Shown here one piece after another: positions 11,414 to 22,949 of a stretch of DNA of 64,000 nucleotides. The stretch is taken from the NCBI RefSeq assembly GCF_051014445.1, contig NC_135137.1, positions 17,919,501-17,983,500 of the forward strand. The letters run 5' to 3'. The DNA comes from Colletes latitarsis (lineage: Eukaryota; Arthropoda; Insecta; Hymenoptera; Colletidae). Positions within the stretch are counted from its first letter, which is position 1. Each line of letters starts with the position of its first letter. The notes under the pieces are model-generated. The model did no database searches. It was not told the DNA's origin and saw only the letters and a list, made by a program, of their open reading frames with translations. The translations under genes and the position numbers were made by a program.

Positions 11414-11735
11414 CCCGGGACGGATAGCGGCGGGATGGAGTGGCCCCATCCCGCCGCTATGAGGCAGTGTGTCTACTGGGGGGACCGATTGTCCCCCCGG
11501 GGGATGGGCGCGAAAGCGCGGGTACGGGGAGGATACCGGAAGAATGCTTCGAGCGATTCCCGGTATCCTCCCAAAGCGTGCCGAAGGGTCACCGTGGGGT
11601 TTTTAGTGGGTAGGTCCCGCGCCTGTCGTTGTACGGGCGCGGGGAATCCCACACACCCCTCCCACCTCTCCCCAAGGAGGTGGGAGGGAGTCTTTCGAAG
11701 ATTTTCCCCACGACAAAAAAAAAAAAAAAAAAAAA
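11414..11735 (+). mobile_element. R1-clade LINE copy C, 5'-truncated
   Basis: Only the last ~300 bp of the LINE 3' UTR plus a ~22-A tail. Truncation begins at CCCGGGACGGATAGCGG. It keeps the three terminal stem-loops and the end GATTTTCCCCACGAC. It is flanked by a perfect 12-bp TSD, which makes it the cleanest record of target-primed insertion in the window: first-strand synthesis began at poly(A)|GCTAGTA, and the second strand was joined 12 bp downstream. There is no coding capacity; the apparent reading frame across it is incidental. Confidence 0.93.
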
Positions 11736-11757
11736 GCTAGTAAACCAGCAGTAAGCT
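11736..11757 (+). repeat. 19-bp satellite, 22 bp, right TSD of copy C
   Basis: Holds the right TSD of LINE copy C (11736-11747) and ends in AAGCT (11753-11757), the left TSD of the following LTR element. Confidence 0.85.
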
Positions 11758-13648
11758 TGTTAAAGTACTAAGGGACTTTGACGTGGGTCCGGATGTGGAA
11801 ACAGGCAGGGAATGAAATTGTTACAAATTTTTCAATAAAGTTTTTATTTTACAAAAATATAAATGAAAATTCAAGTACAAAATGTAAAAATAAACGAAAA
11901 ACAGAAAACAAAAATCTTGGACGGTGGCTCTGCTTTGGCCAGGCGTCTCCTATTCTTTTTGTCTCCAATTTGTTCTACTGCGGAGGCTTTCTGCAACAAA
12001 GGAATCCGCCTAATAAGTACTTTTGCAGTCAAGTCAACAATCGCGCTCTCGTCAGCTGTTTCTCGCGCTCCAGCGACAGTCTGGTGTGCTTGGAGGGGAG
12101 GGTTGGCTGGCTATCTAGCGCTCTAGCTAGTGGACTGTATATTCTTCTCTTTCTGGTAAATGAGATTCGTTTCCTACGATCACCGACGCGCACAACCGGG
12201 TAGACGTGCTTTTCTCCGTTCTACCGGGTTCTCTTCGCAATGCCACCGACGGGAAACCAAATGGAGGTTGTAGGGCTCCAAGAGGCTATATCCCGCGAAA
12301 ACGATCCCCGTGCGGGTGGCGTTTCTACACCACCCACGCAAGAGGACGTCTTGTCCTGGTTCGCCTTCCTCGACGGCTGCTCCTCAGGAGCAACCTGCGG
12401 TATGCTCACGTGGTTGCCAAGCTGGCGATTTCTTCATCAAAGGAACGCCCGGCAGCCAGCCGTGGCTACCTCGACGGAGGCTCCTATGTTCCGAGGAACT
12501 GGCCTGTGGCTCACCAGTTCAGGACACAAGCCCTTGCAATTCCAACCACCCTACGTTCACAGCCCAGTGTGATCGACTCACAGCTGGTAGTGGGTGTAGC
12601 GATGGAATGAAGGCTCTTCGAACCCTTTGCTCCACCGTACGCTTAGGCTCTACTTATTGTCCCCTCACGACGGTATATTGGAGCGGGTTCTCCGACACCC
12701 GATGCACGGAGAGCACCACGAAGTGATATCCTTCCTGTATATCTATCTTCCGGTTGCCCCGACGCCGTATAGCTCTAATCTGGTCGTTGAAACTTTCCAC
12801 CCAACCGGTCGGTGTACTCTCAGAGGTACACAGGACGGGTGGTTCCAGTGGGTTTCGTATGACCTCTTCGAACGGTGAACTACCACTGGGTGATACCAGT
12901 ATGTCGGTATCAGCCTTCCAGTAGCTCTAACCGGATAACTGGAAGAAGACTCAAGGCGATCCACACCGAATCTCAAACGTCGCAGTCGCATCGACGACCT
13001 GTAACGTTCAATCACAATCCTGCGTCTACGATCGCTTCACACTCGGCGTGCCTTGCGATCGCTGCAACGTCAGACAGATGGTCCTTTTTCTGGGCAAAAT
13101 CTCCAGACGCTATGACGAGATTTTCCAATAAATTGTTTGTCCGCAAACTGATTCTATTACGAGGAGCAAGATGGACTCATCTTCCTCGAAGCTCGTAGGT
13201 AAATGGGAACGCGACCGTCACAGAATCCGCTCTCGACCGCCGACGGCTCAAGAATGAACCGTGACGTTCAGCAAGCAGCGACGGCTGCGGCCTGCTCCGC
13301 CGCGCAAGAGCAGAACCGGGTAGCTACGTCTCGCGTTGCTGGGCCCGGGCTGCTACCAGCCGCGTGGCCACGGCGCGGCGCTGCCGCGTATCGTCTATCG
13401 ATCTTTCTCCGATAGATCCCTTTTCTCTCCCTTTCTCAGCGCTCACAACACAATTCCTAGAATTTGTTCCAAAACTCGAGAATTTCAGTGAAGCTGGCTT
13501 GAAAAACGACGTCAATAACCCCGGTATACTAATCTGAACGATGGAAAATTTCCACGTCAGCACCACCATCTAGAATTACGCGAATTCAATACAGATACAG
13601 GCATCGCGGCCGAGTTTCTACGTCTCGGACTCACGCGATACTTAAACA
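11758..13648. mobile_element. probable 1.9-kb solo LTR (or Ginger-like element)
   Basis: A block of unique sequence with ends TGTTAAAGTA...TACTTAAACA, flanked by an exact 5-bp TSD AAGCT (11753-11757 and 13649-13653). Removing the block and one AAGCT restores uninterrupted satellite. The TG...CA ends and 5-bp TSD fit an LTR. The termini TGTTAA...TAAACA also match those of the BEL/Pao LTR at 49814-50279, although the body does not. No internal direct repeat is seen, so this is a single LTR and not a complete element. The ends are also an imperfect inverted repeat of about 12 bp, so a nonautonomous DNA transposon with LTR-like ends is an alternative. Open frames inside are short and unconvincing. 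AATAAA occurs near 11836. Confidence 0.65.
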
Positions 13649-15367
13649 AAGCTAGTAAGCAAGCAGCAGGCTAGCAAGAAAGCAGTTAGCTAGTAAGAAA
13701 GCAATTAGCTAGAAAGAAAGCAGAATGCTAGTAAGCAAGCAGTAAGCTAGTAAGCAACCAGTAAGGTCGTAAGCAAGCAGTAAGCTGGTATGAAAGCAAT
13801 CAGCTTCTAAGGAAGCAGTAAGCTAATATGCAAGCAGTGATCTAGTAAGCGAGCAGTGAGCAAGTAAGCAAGCAAGAAGCTAGTCAGGAAGTACTAAGCT
13901 AGAAAGCAAGCAGCAGGCTAGTAAGCAAGCAACAAGCAAGTAAGCTAGCAGTAAGCTAGTAAGCAAGCAGTAACCTAGAAAGCAAGCAGTAAGCGAGCAA
14001 GCTAGCAGTAAGCTAGTAAAAAGGCAGTAAGCTGGTAAGCAAGCATTGAGCTAGTAAGCGAGCATGGAGCTAGGTTGGTAGCAGTATGCTAGTAAGCAAG
14101 CAATTTGCTAGTAAGCAACCAGTAAGCTAGTAAGCAAACAGTAAGCTGGTATGAAAGCAATTAGCTTCTAAGCAAGCAGTAAGCTAATATGCAAGCATTG
14201 AGCTAGTAAGCGAGCATGGAGCTAGTAAGGTAGCAGTATGCTAGTAAGCAAGGAATTTGCTAGTAAGCAAACAGTAAGCTAGATAGCAAGCAGGAATCTA
14301 GTAAGCAAGCTGTTAGCTGGTAGGAAAGCAGCATGCTAGTAAGCAAGTAGTAAGCTAGGAAGCGAGCTGCAAGCTAGTATGCGAGCAGTAAACTAGAATG
14401 CAAGAAGCAGGCTAGTAGGAAAACCATGAGCTAGAAAGGAAGCAGTATGCTAGTAAGGAAGGTGTATGCTAGTAAGCAAGCAGTGGGCTTGTAGGCATGC
14501 AGTAAGAGGGAAAGCAAGCAGTGAACTTGTAAGCAAGCAGCGGGCTAGTAAGAAAGCAGTGAGCTATTAAGCGAGCAGGGAGCTCGTAAGGAAGCAGTAT
14601 GCTAGTAAGCAACAAGTAAGGTAGTAAGCAAGCATCGGGCTTGTCAGAAAGAAGTCGGCTTGCAGGAAAGCAGTAAGCTAGTAAGGAAGGGGTAAGCCAG
14701 AAAGCAAGCAACTAGCTAGTAAGCAAGCAGTAAGCTAATAAGCAAGCAGTAAGCTAGTAAGCAAGATGTAAGCTGGTAAGAAAGCATTTAGCTATTAAGC
14801 ACGCAGTGGGCCAGTAAGCAAGCAGGAAGCTAGAACGCATGCAGTAAGCCAGTAGGCAAGCATTAAACGAGTAAGCTATCAGTAAGCTAGTTAGAGAGCA
14901 GGAAGCTAGTAATCAAGCAGCAGGCTAGTAAGAAAGGAAGTAGCCAGTAAGAAAGTAGTTAGCTAGTAAGCAAGTGGTAAGCCAGTAAGCAAGCAGTGAG
15001 CTAGTAAGCGAGCAGGAAGCTAGTGAGGGAGCGGCATGCTGGTAAGCAAGCAGCGGGCCAGTAAGCGAGCGGTAATCGAGTAAGCTAGCAGTGAGCTAGT
15101 AAGGTTGCAGTGGCTGGTAAGCGTGGACGAAGCTGGTAAGGAAGCAGTATGCTAGTAAGCAAGCAATAAGTTAGTAACAAAGCAGTATGCTAGTAAGCAA
15201 GCAGCTGTCTAGAAAGAAAGAAGTTAGTTTTTAAGGAAGCAGTGAGCTAGTAACAAAGCAGTAAGTTAGTACCAAACCAGTAAGCTATTAAGCAGGCAGT
15301 AACCTTGTAAGGAAGTAGTTGGCAAATAAGCAAACAGTAAGTTAGTAAGCCAGCAGTAACCTCGAAA
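13649..15367 (+). repeat. 19-bp satellite block 3
   Basis: About 1.7 kb of satellite. The first ~45 bp are repeated after the second LTR copy at 53737, which shows that flank and LTR were duplicated together. The last 12 bp, GTAACCTCGAAA (15356-15367), are the left TSD of the SINE-like element. No gene is seen. Confidence 0.95.
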
Positions 15368-15979
15368 CACCACGCACCCGTTTGGTTGTCCAGGCGGCAG
15401 GGGAGGTGACCCCCTACCAGGCGCGTCGCCAGGTGGCGGATAGGGGTAGCCGCTGGGATGGGATTCGGGGATGGGGTCACCAACCTGAGGAGGCTGGTGA
15501 CCGCATCTTCGCATGGCATCCCGGCGGTTGGAGCGAAAGCTTCCGCGGACCACACACCGGTATGAATGCTTTGCGTGGGTGAATGTGTGTGTGAGTGGCC
15601 CGGGGCATGGGATATTTGCCGCGGGTGTTACCTCAGGCTGCAGGTTGGCCCGTTGGCTGCGGATGAGTCCAGCAACCAACGTGGCCACCCAGTCAGAGGT
15701 TTAGTCCTATGTCACGGTGCCGTGGGCGCTGGTGACCAGGCGCTTGCGGTTGAGTGGGAATGCGGTGGGGGGAGTGCCTCCCACCGGGAGGGGCCTGAAA
15801 AGGCACGACGCGGCGGGGGACTCTGTGATGTCCCACTAGAGTTTCCGGTCCCACGCCAGGCGTCTGAGGATAGTCACCGTGGGGTTTTAGTCGGTATGAG
15901 TCCGACACTACCCACAAGCCCGCCCTTCGGGTGGGTTCGCGTGTGTCCATGAGGATTTTCCCACGTACAAAAAAAAAAA
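15368..15979 (+). mobile_element. SINE-like nonautonomous element, copy 1
   Basis: A 612-bp noncoding element ending in poly(A), with an exact 12-bp TSD GTAACCTCGAAA (15356-15367 and 15980-15991). Its 3' part resembles the LINE tail: GTCACCGTGGGGTTTTAGT-like sequence near 15878, a CCCGCCC-TTCG-GGTGGG hairpin near 15918, and the end GGATTTTCCCACGTAC. This suggests it is mobilised by the LINE-encoded RT. I see no convincing tRNA, 5S or 7SL promoter, so it may instead be an internally deleted LINE relative (SIDE). Open frames within it are not conserved in copy 2. Confidence 0.75.
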
Positions 15980-18900
15980 GTAACCTCGAAAACAAGCAGC
16001 AAGATAGTAAGCGAGCAGGAAGCTAGTAAGGAAGCAGTATGCTTGTAAGCAAGCAATATGTTAGAAAGGAAGTTGTAAGCTACGTAAGCAAGCAGTAAGC
16101 GATTAAGCTAGCAGTAAGCTAGTAATCAAGCAGTAATCTAGTAAGCAAGCCATTAGCTAGTAAGCAAGCAGGAGGCTAGTAAGGATGCAGTATACTAGTA
16201 AGCAAGCCGTAAGTTAGTAACAAAGCAGTATGCTAGTAAGCAAATAGCAGTCTAGTAGGGAAGCAGTTAGTAAGGATGCAGTAACGTAAGAAGTAAGCAG
16301 GAATGTAGTAAGAAAGTAGTTAAGTAGTAAGCATGCAGTAGGCTAGTAAGCAAGCAGTACGCTAGTAAGCAAACGGCAAGCTAGGAAGCATGTTGCAATC
16401 TAGTAAGCAAGCAGTGAGCTTGTAAGCAAGCAGTAAAGTGGAAAGAAAGCAGGTAGCTAGTAATGAGGTAGTAAACTAGTAAGTCAGCAGTACGATAGTA
16501 AGCAAGCAGTGAGCTAGTAAGCGTGCAGAAAGCTAGTCAGGAAGCAGTATCCTAGTAAGCAAGCAGCAGGCTAGTAAAAAAGCAGTTAGTTAGTTAGCAA
16601 GCAGCAGGCCAGAAAGCAAGCAGTAAGCTACTAAGCAACAAGTAAGCTAGTAAGCAAGCAGGTGGCTAGTAAGAATGCAATTATCTAGTAAGGAAGCAGT
16701 ACAGTAGTAAGCAACAAGTAAGATTGTAAGCAAACAGCAGACTAGTAAGGAAGCAATTTGCTAATAAGGAAGCAGTACGCTAGTAAGCAAGCAGTAATCT
16801 AGAAAGCAAGCAGTAAGCTAGCAAGCAAGCAGTAAGCTAAAAAGGAAACAGCAAGGTAGTAAGCGTGCAGGGAGGTAGTAAGGAAGCAGTATGCCAGGAA
16901 GCAAGCAGTTAGCTAGTAAGCAAGCAGTGAGCTAGTGAGCCAGGAGGAAGCTATAGAGGAAGCAGGAGCCTAGTAGGCAAGCGATAAGCTAGAAAGAATG
17001 CGGCAACCTAGTATGCAAGCAGTAAGCTAGTAACAAAGCGGTTAGCTAGTAAGCAAGCAGCACGATAGTAAGAAAGCAGTTAGCTTGTAAGAATTCAGTA
17101 GGCTGGTGAGCAAGCAGCACGCTGGTAAGCAATCAGCAATGTAGTAAGCAAGCTGTAAGTGAGTAAGCTAGCAGTAAGCTGGTAAGCAAGCAGCAAGCTA
17201 GTAAGCGAGCATGGACCTAGTAAGGAAGTAGTGAGGTAGTAAGCAAGCAGTGAGCCAGTAGGCGAGCAGGAACCTAGTAGGCAACCAGTGAGGTAGTAAG
17301 CAAGCTGTAAGCTTGTAAGCAAGCAGAAAGCTGTTAAGAAAGCAGTAAGATAGTAAGTAAGAAGTTGGCTAGTAAGAAAGCAGTATTCCAGTAAGCAAGC
17401 AGTAAGCTAATAACCAAGCAGTAAGCTAGTAAGCAAGCAGTAAGCATGTAAGCATGCATTAAGCTGGTAAGCAAGCAGTGAGCTAGTACGCGGGCAGGGA
17501 GCTAGTAAAGAAGCATAATGCGAGTAAGCAATCAGTAAGCTAGTAAGCAACCAGTAGGCTAGTAGGCAAGCAGGTAACTAGTAAGAAAGCAGTATGCCAG
17601 TAAGCAAGTAGTAAGCTAATAAGCAAGCAGCAAGTTTGTAAGCAAGCAGCATGGTAGTAAGCGAGCATTAAGCGATTAAGCTAGCAGTAAGCTATTAAGC
17701 TGCCAGTATGGCAGTAAGCAAGCTGTAAGCTAGTAAGCGAGGAGAAAGCTAGAAACGAAGCAGTGTGCTCGTATGCAAAAAGTAAGCTAGAAAGCAAGCA
17801 GTGACCTAGTAAGCGAGGTGGAAGCTAGTAAGAAATCAGTGAGCTATTAAGCGACCAGGGAGCTAGTTAGGAAGCAGTATGCTTGGAAGCAAGCAGCGAG
17901 CTAATAAGCGAGCAGGAAGCTAGTAAGAAAGCAGATAACTAGTAAGACAGCAGTATGCTAATATGCAAGCTGTAAGCTAGAAAGCAAGCAATAAGCTAGT
18001 AATCAAGCAGTATTCTAGTAGGCATGCAATGAGCTAATCAGCAAGCATGAAGCTAGTAGGGAAGCAGTAAACTGGTAAGAAAGCAGTTAGGTAGTATGGA
18101 AGTAGTAATGTAGTAAGCAAGCAGAAAGCTAGTATTAAAGCAATTTGCTTTTAAGCAAGCTGTATGCTAATATTCAAACAGAGTGCTAGTTAGCGAATAG
18201 GGAGCTAGTAACAAAGCAGTAATCCAGTAAGCAAGCAGTATGCTGGTGAGAACGCAGTTAGCTAGTAAGTACGCAGTAATCTAGAAAGCACGCAACAAGC
18301 TAGTATGCATGCAGTAAGCTAGTAAGAAAGCAGTAAACGATTAAGCTAGCAGTACGCTAGTAAGCAGGCAGTGAGCTAGTAAGCGAGCAGGAAGCTAGTA
18401 AGGAAGCAGCATGATAGTAAGCAAGTAGTAAGCTCGTAAGCAACAAGTAAGCTAGTAAGCATGCTGTAAGCTAGTAAGCAAGCGGTATGCCAGTAAGCAA
18501 GCTGTGACCTAGTGAGCGAGGAAGAATCTTGTAAGCCAGTAGTGAGCCTGTAAGCCAGCAGTAAGCTAGTACGCAAGCAGGAAGCTAGTAAGCAAGTTGT
18601 AGGCTAGTAAGCAAGCAGTAAACGATTAAGCTAGCAGTACGCTAGTAAGCAAGCAGTAAGCTAGTAGGCATTCAGTAAGCTAGTAAGCAAGCAGTAAGCT
18701 AGTAGGCTAGAAATGATATAGTAAGTGATCAGGAAGATTGTCGGGAAGCAGTATGCTAGTAAGCAAGCAGTAAGATAGTAACAATGCAGTTAGCAAGTAA
18801 CAAAGCAGTAAAAAGGTAAGGTAGCAGTGAGCTAGTAAGCGAGCAGGAAGCTAGTAAGGAAGCAGTGTGCTAGTAAGCAATCCGTAGGTTATTAACAAGG

Positions 18901-19850
18901 CAGTATGCTAGTAAGCAAGCAGCAGGCTAGTAAGAATGCAGTTAGTTAGTAAGCAAGCAGCAGGCTAGTAAGAAAGCAGTTAGGTAGTAAGCAAGCAGTA
19001 AGCTAATAGACCAAGCAGTGAGCTAGTAAGCGAGCAGGAAGCTATTAAGGAATCAGTAAGCATATAAGCAAGCAGTAAGCTAGTAAGCAAGCAGTAAGCT
19101 TGTAAGCAAGCAGTAAGCTAGAAAGCAAGCAGGAAGCTAGTAAGCAAGCAGAGAGCTAGTAAGCAAGCAGTGGGCTAGTAAGCGAGGAGGGAGCTTGTGA
19201 GGAAGCAGTAAGTTAGTTACAAAGCAGTAAGCTAGTTAGCAAGCAGGAAGCTTGTAAGGAAGCATTCGGCTTGTGAGAAAGCAGTAAGTTAGTAAGAAAG
19301 CAGTAAGTTGGTAAGCACGCAGTGAGCTAGTGTGGAAGCGTTTAGTTAGTAACGAAGCAGCAAGCTAGTAAGCAAGCTGTAAGCAGGTAAGCATTGAGTA
19401 TGCTAGTAAGCAAGCAGTAAGTTAGTAAACTAGCAGTAAGCTTGTGAGCAAGCAGCAAGATAGTGAGCAAGCAGTGGGCTAGAAAGTATGCAGCAGGCTA
19501 GTAAGAAAGCTGTAAGCTAGTAAGCAACCAGTATGCTAGTAAGCAGGCAGTAAGCTGGTACGCAAGCAGCGAGCTAGTAAGCATCCAGTAAGCCAGTAAG
19601 CAAGCAGTGAGCTGGTAACAAAGCAGTGAGCTAGTAAGAAAGCAGTATACTAGTAAGGAAGCAGTAAGCTAGAAGGCAAGCAGCAAACTAGTAAGCAAAT
19701 AGTAAGCTAGTAAACAACCAGTAAGCTTGTAAGCAAGTTGAAAGCTAGTACGCAGGCGGTAAGCTTATAAAGAAGCAGTAAGCTAGTAGACAATCAGTAA
19801 GCTAGTAAGGAAGCAGTAAGCTAGGAAGGAAAGAGCAAGCTAGTATGCAA
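15980..19850 (+). repeat. 19-bp satellite block 4
   Basis: About 3.9 kb of satellite. A seven-unit ordered series (133 bp) can be recognised at 18831-18950 and more weakly near 16180-16275. Its last 12 bp, GCTAGTATGCAA (19839-19850), are the 5' TSD of LINE copy D. No gene is seen. Confidence 0.95.
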
Positions 19851-20239
19851 CCCTCTGGGTCTGTGTCCTGCAATCGTCGGCCGCAGTAAGGGGCGTAGCG
19901 ACCCCGAGGTACCTGATGCTTATCACTTCGTAAGCCTCCTGTTGGTCGTCACAAAGACCCATTCACAATTCCTTTTTGGTTTTGTGAATGGTAGGTGACG
20001 GCAGGAGGAACGGGGGCCTTGGCTTAACCGCCCGGGACCGCGAGTATGGCGACTGTATAAAATCGCCCTCCAATCCTAAGTTATGGTGCGCGGCGATGGG
20101 ATGCATGGTTGGGGGAGGGGGCCCAATCCCAAGCGACCACCTCCGGGGGCACCTGCCGAACCCCCGGAGTATTAGGCTTGCCTGGGTAAGGCAACTCTGC
20201 CCGGGTGGACATTTTTTCCGACCTACGCTTGGGAACTAA

Positions 20240-22915
20240 ATGGATTTTCATGACAAAACGGGGTTGGGGTGGTTTATTACGGAGAGGGAGGTCGAAGACG
20301 GTGTTGAGACTAGGGTGACGGCGCTCGCGCCTTGCCCGGCTTGGTGGAGGGCGGAGGACGACGACGAGACTGCGTCAGTCTCATCCTTCTCCTCCACCAG
20401 GAGCCACATAGGTTCCAAGGGGAAGCGGTCGGGGCAGGCCGTCTCCGGAGTGGGTAGGCCAATGAGCCCGGTGGTAATGGTGAGTTGCCTCAGGGACGAG
20501 GTAGCCGAGGAGATTTCCGAGAGCATACCCTCGTCTCTGAGGCGGGTGGAAAAGGTGGCCGCATCCTGCTCCTTTAAGGGGCAAAAGAGCGGCGGCGCAA
20601 AAGCTGAACGGACGGAACGCCCGTCTGCAGCTCCTGTCGGAGGAGGAGATACGGCGGAGGAGGGGGGCAGAGGCGTGCTGGAATGGCGCGGACCACCCTC
20701 CAATCCTCCCGCCACCTCCGCCGCGTGACCCGGCGGTGGCAAATAAGCGGGGTGCGGCGGCGGTGGTGCGAGGCTCTACAGGCCCTTCCGCCCGCACTCC
20801 GTCCGCGCAAGTTCCCCTTTCTCCTCAGATGACGAATTTCTGAGGAGGATTGGCCTCGCAGCCGCAACCTCCGCCCTCGCCGCACGCAGCCAAAGTAAAG
20901 GCCGCGAAGACGCGACCTGTGCGCCCCCCCAAAACGGCAGCGGTGGTGCTGACCGTCGCGCAGTGTGGCGTCCTGACCCTCGCGGCGGCGATGCAGCTCG
21001 CCAGGAAGAACATCTACCAGGAGGGGCTTGGCATCGCTTCCGTGAGGGAGAAGAGGGCGGTGACCGGGGGTCTCCTCCTGGATATCCCCGGACCGGAGGG
21101 CGGGGAGATGGCGGACCGACTCGCACAGAGGCTCCGGGAGCAGCTGAGAGGGAGGTCGAAGACGGTGTTGGAGCTAGGGTGACGGCGCTCACGCCTCACT
21201 CAGCGCCTGGCCCGGCTTCGTCGAGGGTGGAGGAGGACGACGAGATTGCGTCAGTCTCGTCCTTCTCCTCCACCAGGAGCCTCATAGGCTCCAAGAGAAA
21301 GATGACGGGGCAGGCCGTCAATGGAGTGGGCCGGGCGATGAGCCCGGTTGCCCGGATGAGTTGCTACAGGGACGAGGTGACCGAGGATATATCGGAGAGG
21401 ATCTCCTCGTACCTGAGGCGAGTGGAGAAAGTGGCCGCTGCCTGCTCTTTTAAGGGGCAGAAGAGCGGCGGGACAGAGGCTCTGAGGGACGCTGCCCAAA
21501 TGATGAGGGACGCGGCGCAGGAGCTAAGCGGGCGGAACGCCCGTCTGCGGCTCCTGTTGGAGGAGGAGTGACGGGGGAGGATGAGGGCAGAGGCGCGCTG
21601 GAACAGCGCGGCCCTCCCTCCTGTCCTCCCTCCTCCTACGCCGCGCCCTCCTGCGGTCGTTATGAAGCGGAGTGCGGCGGAGGTGGTGCGGGCCCCCACG
21701 GGCCCCTCCACCCGCACTCCGTCCGCGCAGAGGTCCCCGTCCTCCTCAGAGGACGATCTCCTGAGGAGGATAGGGAACATGGTTGATAAGAGGCTGGCCG
21801 CCTTCCGGGAGGAGCTCCTCCCCGGAAGAGCGGTCGGCGGGAGGGTGGTGCCACCCCGACCAGTGCCGGCACGGCCGGGGAAGGAGAAGGTGGGGGTAGC
21901 GAAGGCTCCGCCCACCGTGGCGACTCCGGGGCCTCGGGTTGTGACCCCCAAGGGGGGAGCGCACCCGTGGTCCCGGTTCCCGCGTCCTCTGCGGCACCGC
22001 TCCAAGGGGGGTGTCGAGGACCGTGGTGGTGGGGCGGAGGGCGAGGAGGGTGGCGAGGACGGCCTCGCAGGCGCAGCCTCCGCCCCCGCCGCCCGCGGCC
22101 AAAGGAAAGGCCGCGAAGGCGCGACTTAGCCGCCCCCCCTAGAACGGCAGCGGTAGCGCTGACCGTTGCACAGGGGGGCAACCTGACCCTCGCGGAGGCG
22201 ATGCGGCTCGCCAGGAACAATGTGTCCCTGGAAGAACTTGGCACCGCTTCCGTGAGGGCGAAGCGGGCCGTGACTGAGGGTCTCCTGCTGGAGATCCCCG
22301 GTCCAGACGGCGGCGTGAAGGCGGACCGACTCGCCCGGAGGCTCCGGGAGCAGCTGGGCGAGCGGGGTGTCCGGATCGCCCGGCCCACGAAGCGCACGGA
22401 GTTGCGCGTGTGTGGGCTGGATGACTCGGTCATCGCGGAGGACGTGGAGCGTGCCCTAGCAAGGGCGGGGGATTGCCCTGAGGGGGACTTGCGTGTCGGG
22501 GAGATCCGCAGATCTCCTTCCGGCCTGGGGTCCGTGTGGGCCCGCTGCCCCCTCACCGCCGCCCATAAATTGGCGGCATCCGGGAGGGTTTTGGTGGGGT
22601 GGGATTCGTCGCGAGTGGAGATACTCGCGCCGTGCCCGCTCCAGTGTCACCGCTGCCTCAAATTGGGGCATGTGAGGCAGTGGTGCACCTCGCCGGTGGA
22701 CCGCAGCGGTCAATGTTACCGCTGCGGGGCGAAGGACCACCATGCGAGCCAGTGCTCGGCAGCCCACCACTGCCCGCTATGTGCGGACAGGGGGATGCCA
22801 GCCGAACACATGGTGGGTAGCGGGAAGTACTCTCCCACCTCCCGGAAGGAGAGGAAGAGGCGTGACGTTCCGGCTCCGGCGCCGCGGGCGGTGGCATCGT
22901 CCACCATGGAGGTGG
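20240..22915 (+). pseudogene. LINE copy D ORF1, duplicated and broken
   Basis: The first ORF1 start is at 20240 and reads a copy G-like N-terminus to ~20600, then shifts frame. A ~275-bp deletion joins 20850 to a downstream Pro/Ala-rich region. At ~21147 the sequence jumps back to an ORF1 N-terminal region of the copy B type (acidic Ser-rich segment, then coiled coil). That second segment ends at a TGA around 21570 where others have CGA. The linker, pre-finger domain and zinc knuckles follow at about 21580-22840. The middle knuckle keeps the normal QCYRC reading (loop 22711-22717). The TAATG overlap with ORF2 has been lost. Confidence 0.85.
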
Positions 22916-22949
22916 AGGTCGGTACGTCGGCCGTCTCCTCCGCCAGGCC

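Noticed and set aside
11778..12878. Protein-coding genes in the 1.9-kb unique block
   Set aside because: Open frames overlap in several phases, lack recognisable domains and lie in a block with transposon ends and a TSD.
15390..15480. tRNA-type A and B boxes at the SINE-like 5' region
   Set aside because: Only loose matches (TGGTTGTCCAGGCGG, GGGATTCGGGG); spacing and consensus are too weak to call a pol III promoter.
15640..15680. Hammerhead ribozyme core in the SINE-like element (GGATGAGTCC, with CGAAA strings nearby)
   Set aside because: The required CUGAUGA is CGGATGA, and no consistent three-stem arrangement with GAAA could be drawn.
15980..19850. Satellite as telomeric repeat
   Set aside because: The unit is not G/T-skewed, monomers are too divergent for telomerase products, and no TTAGG-like array is present. 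The comparison with TRAS/SART is by niche only.
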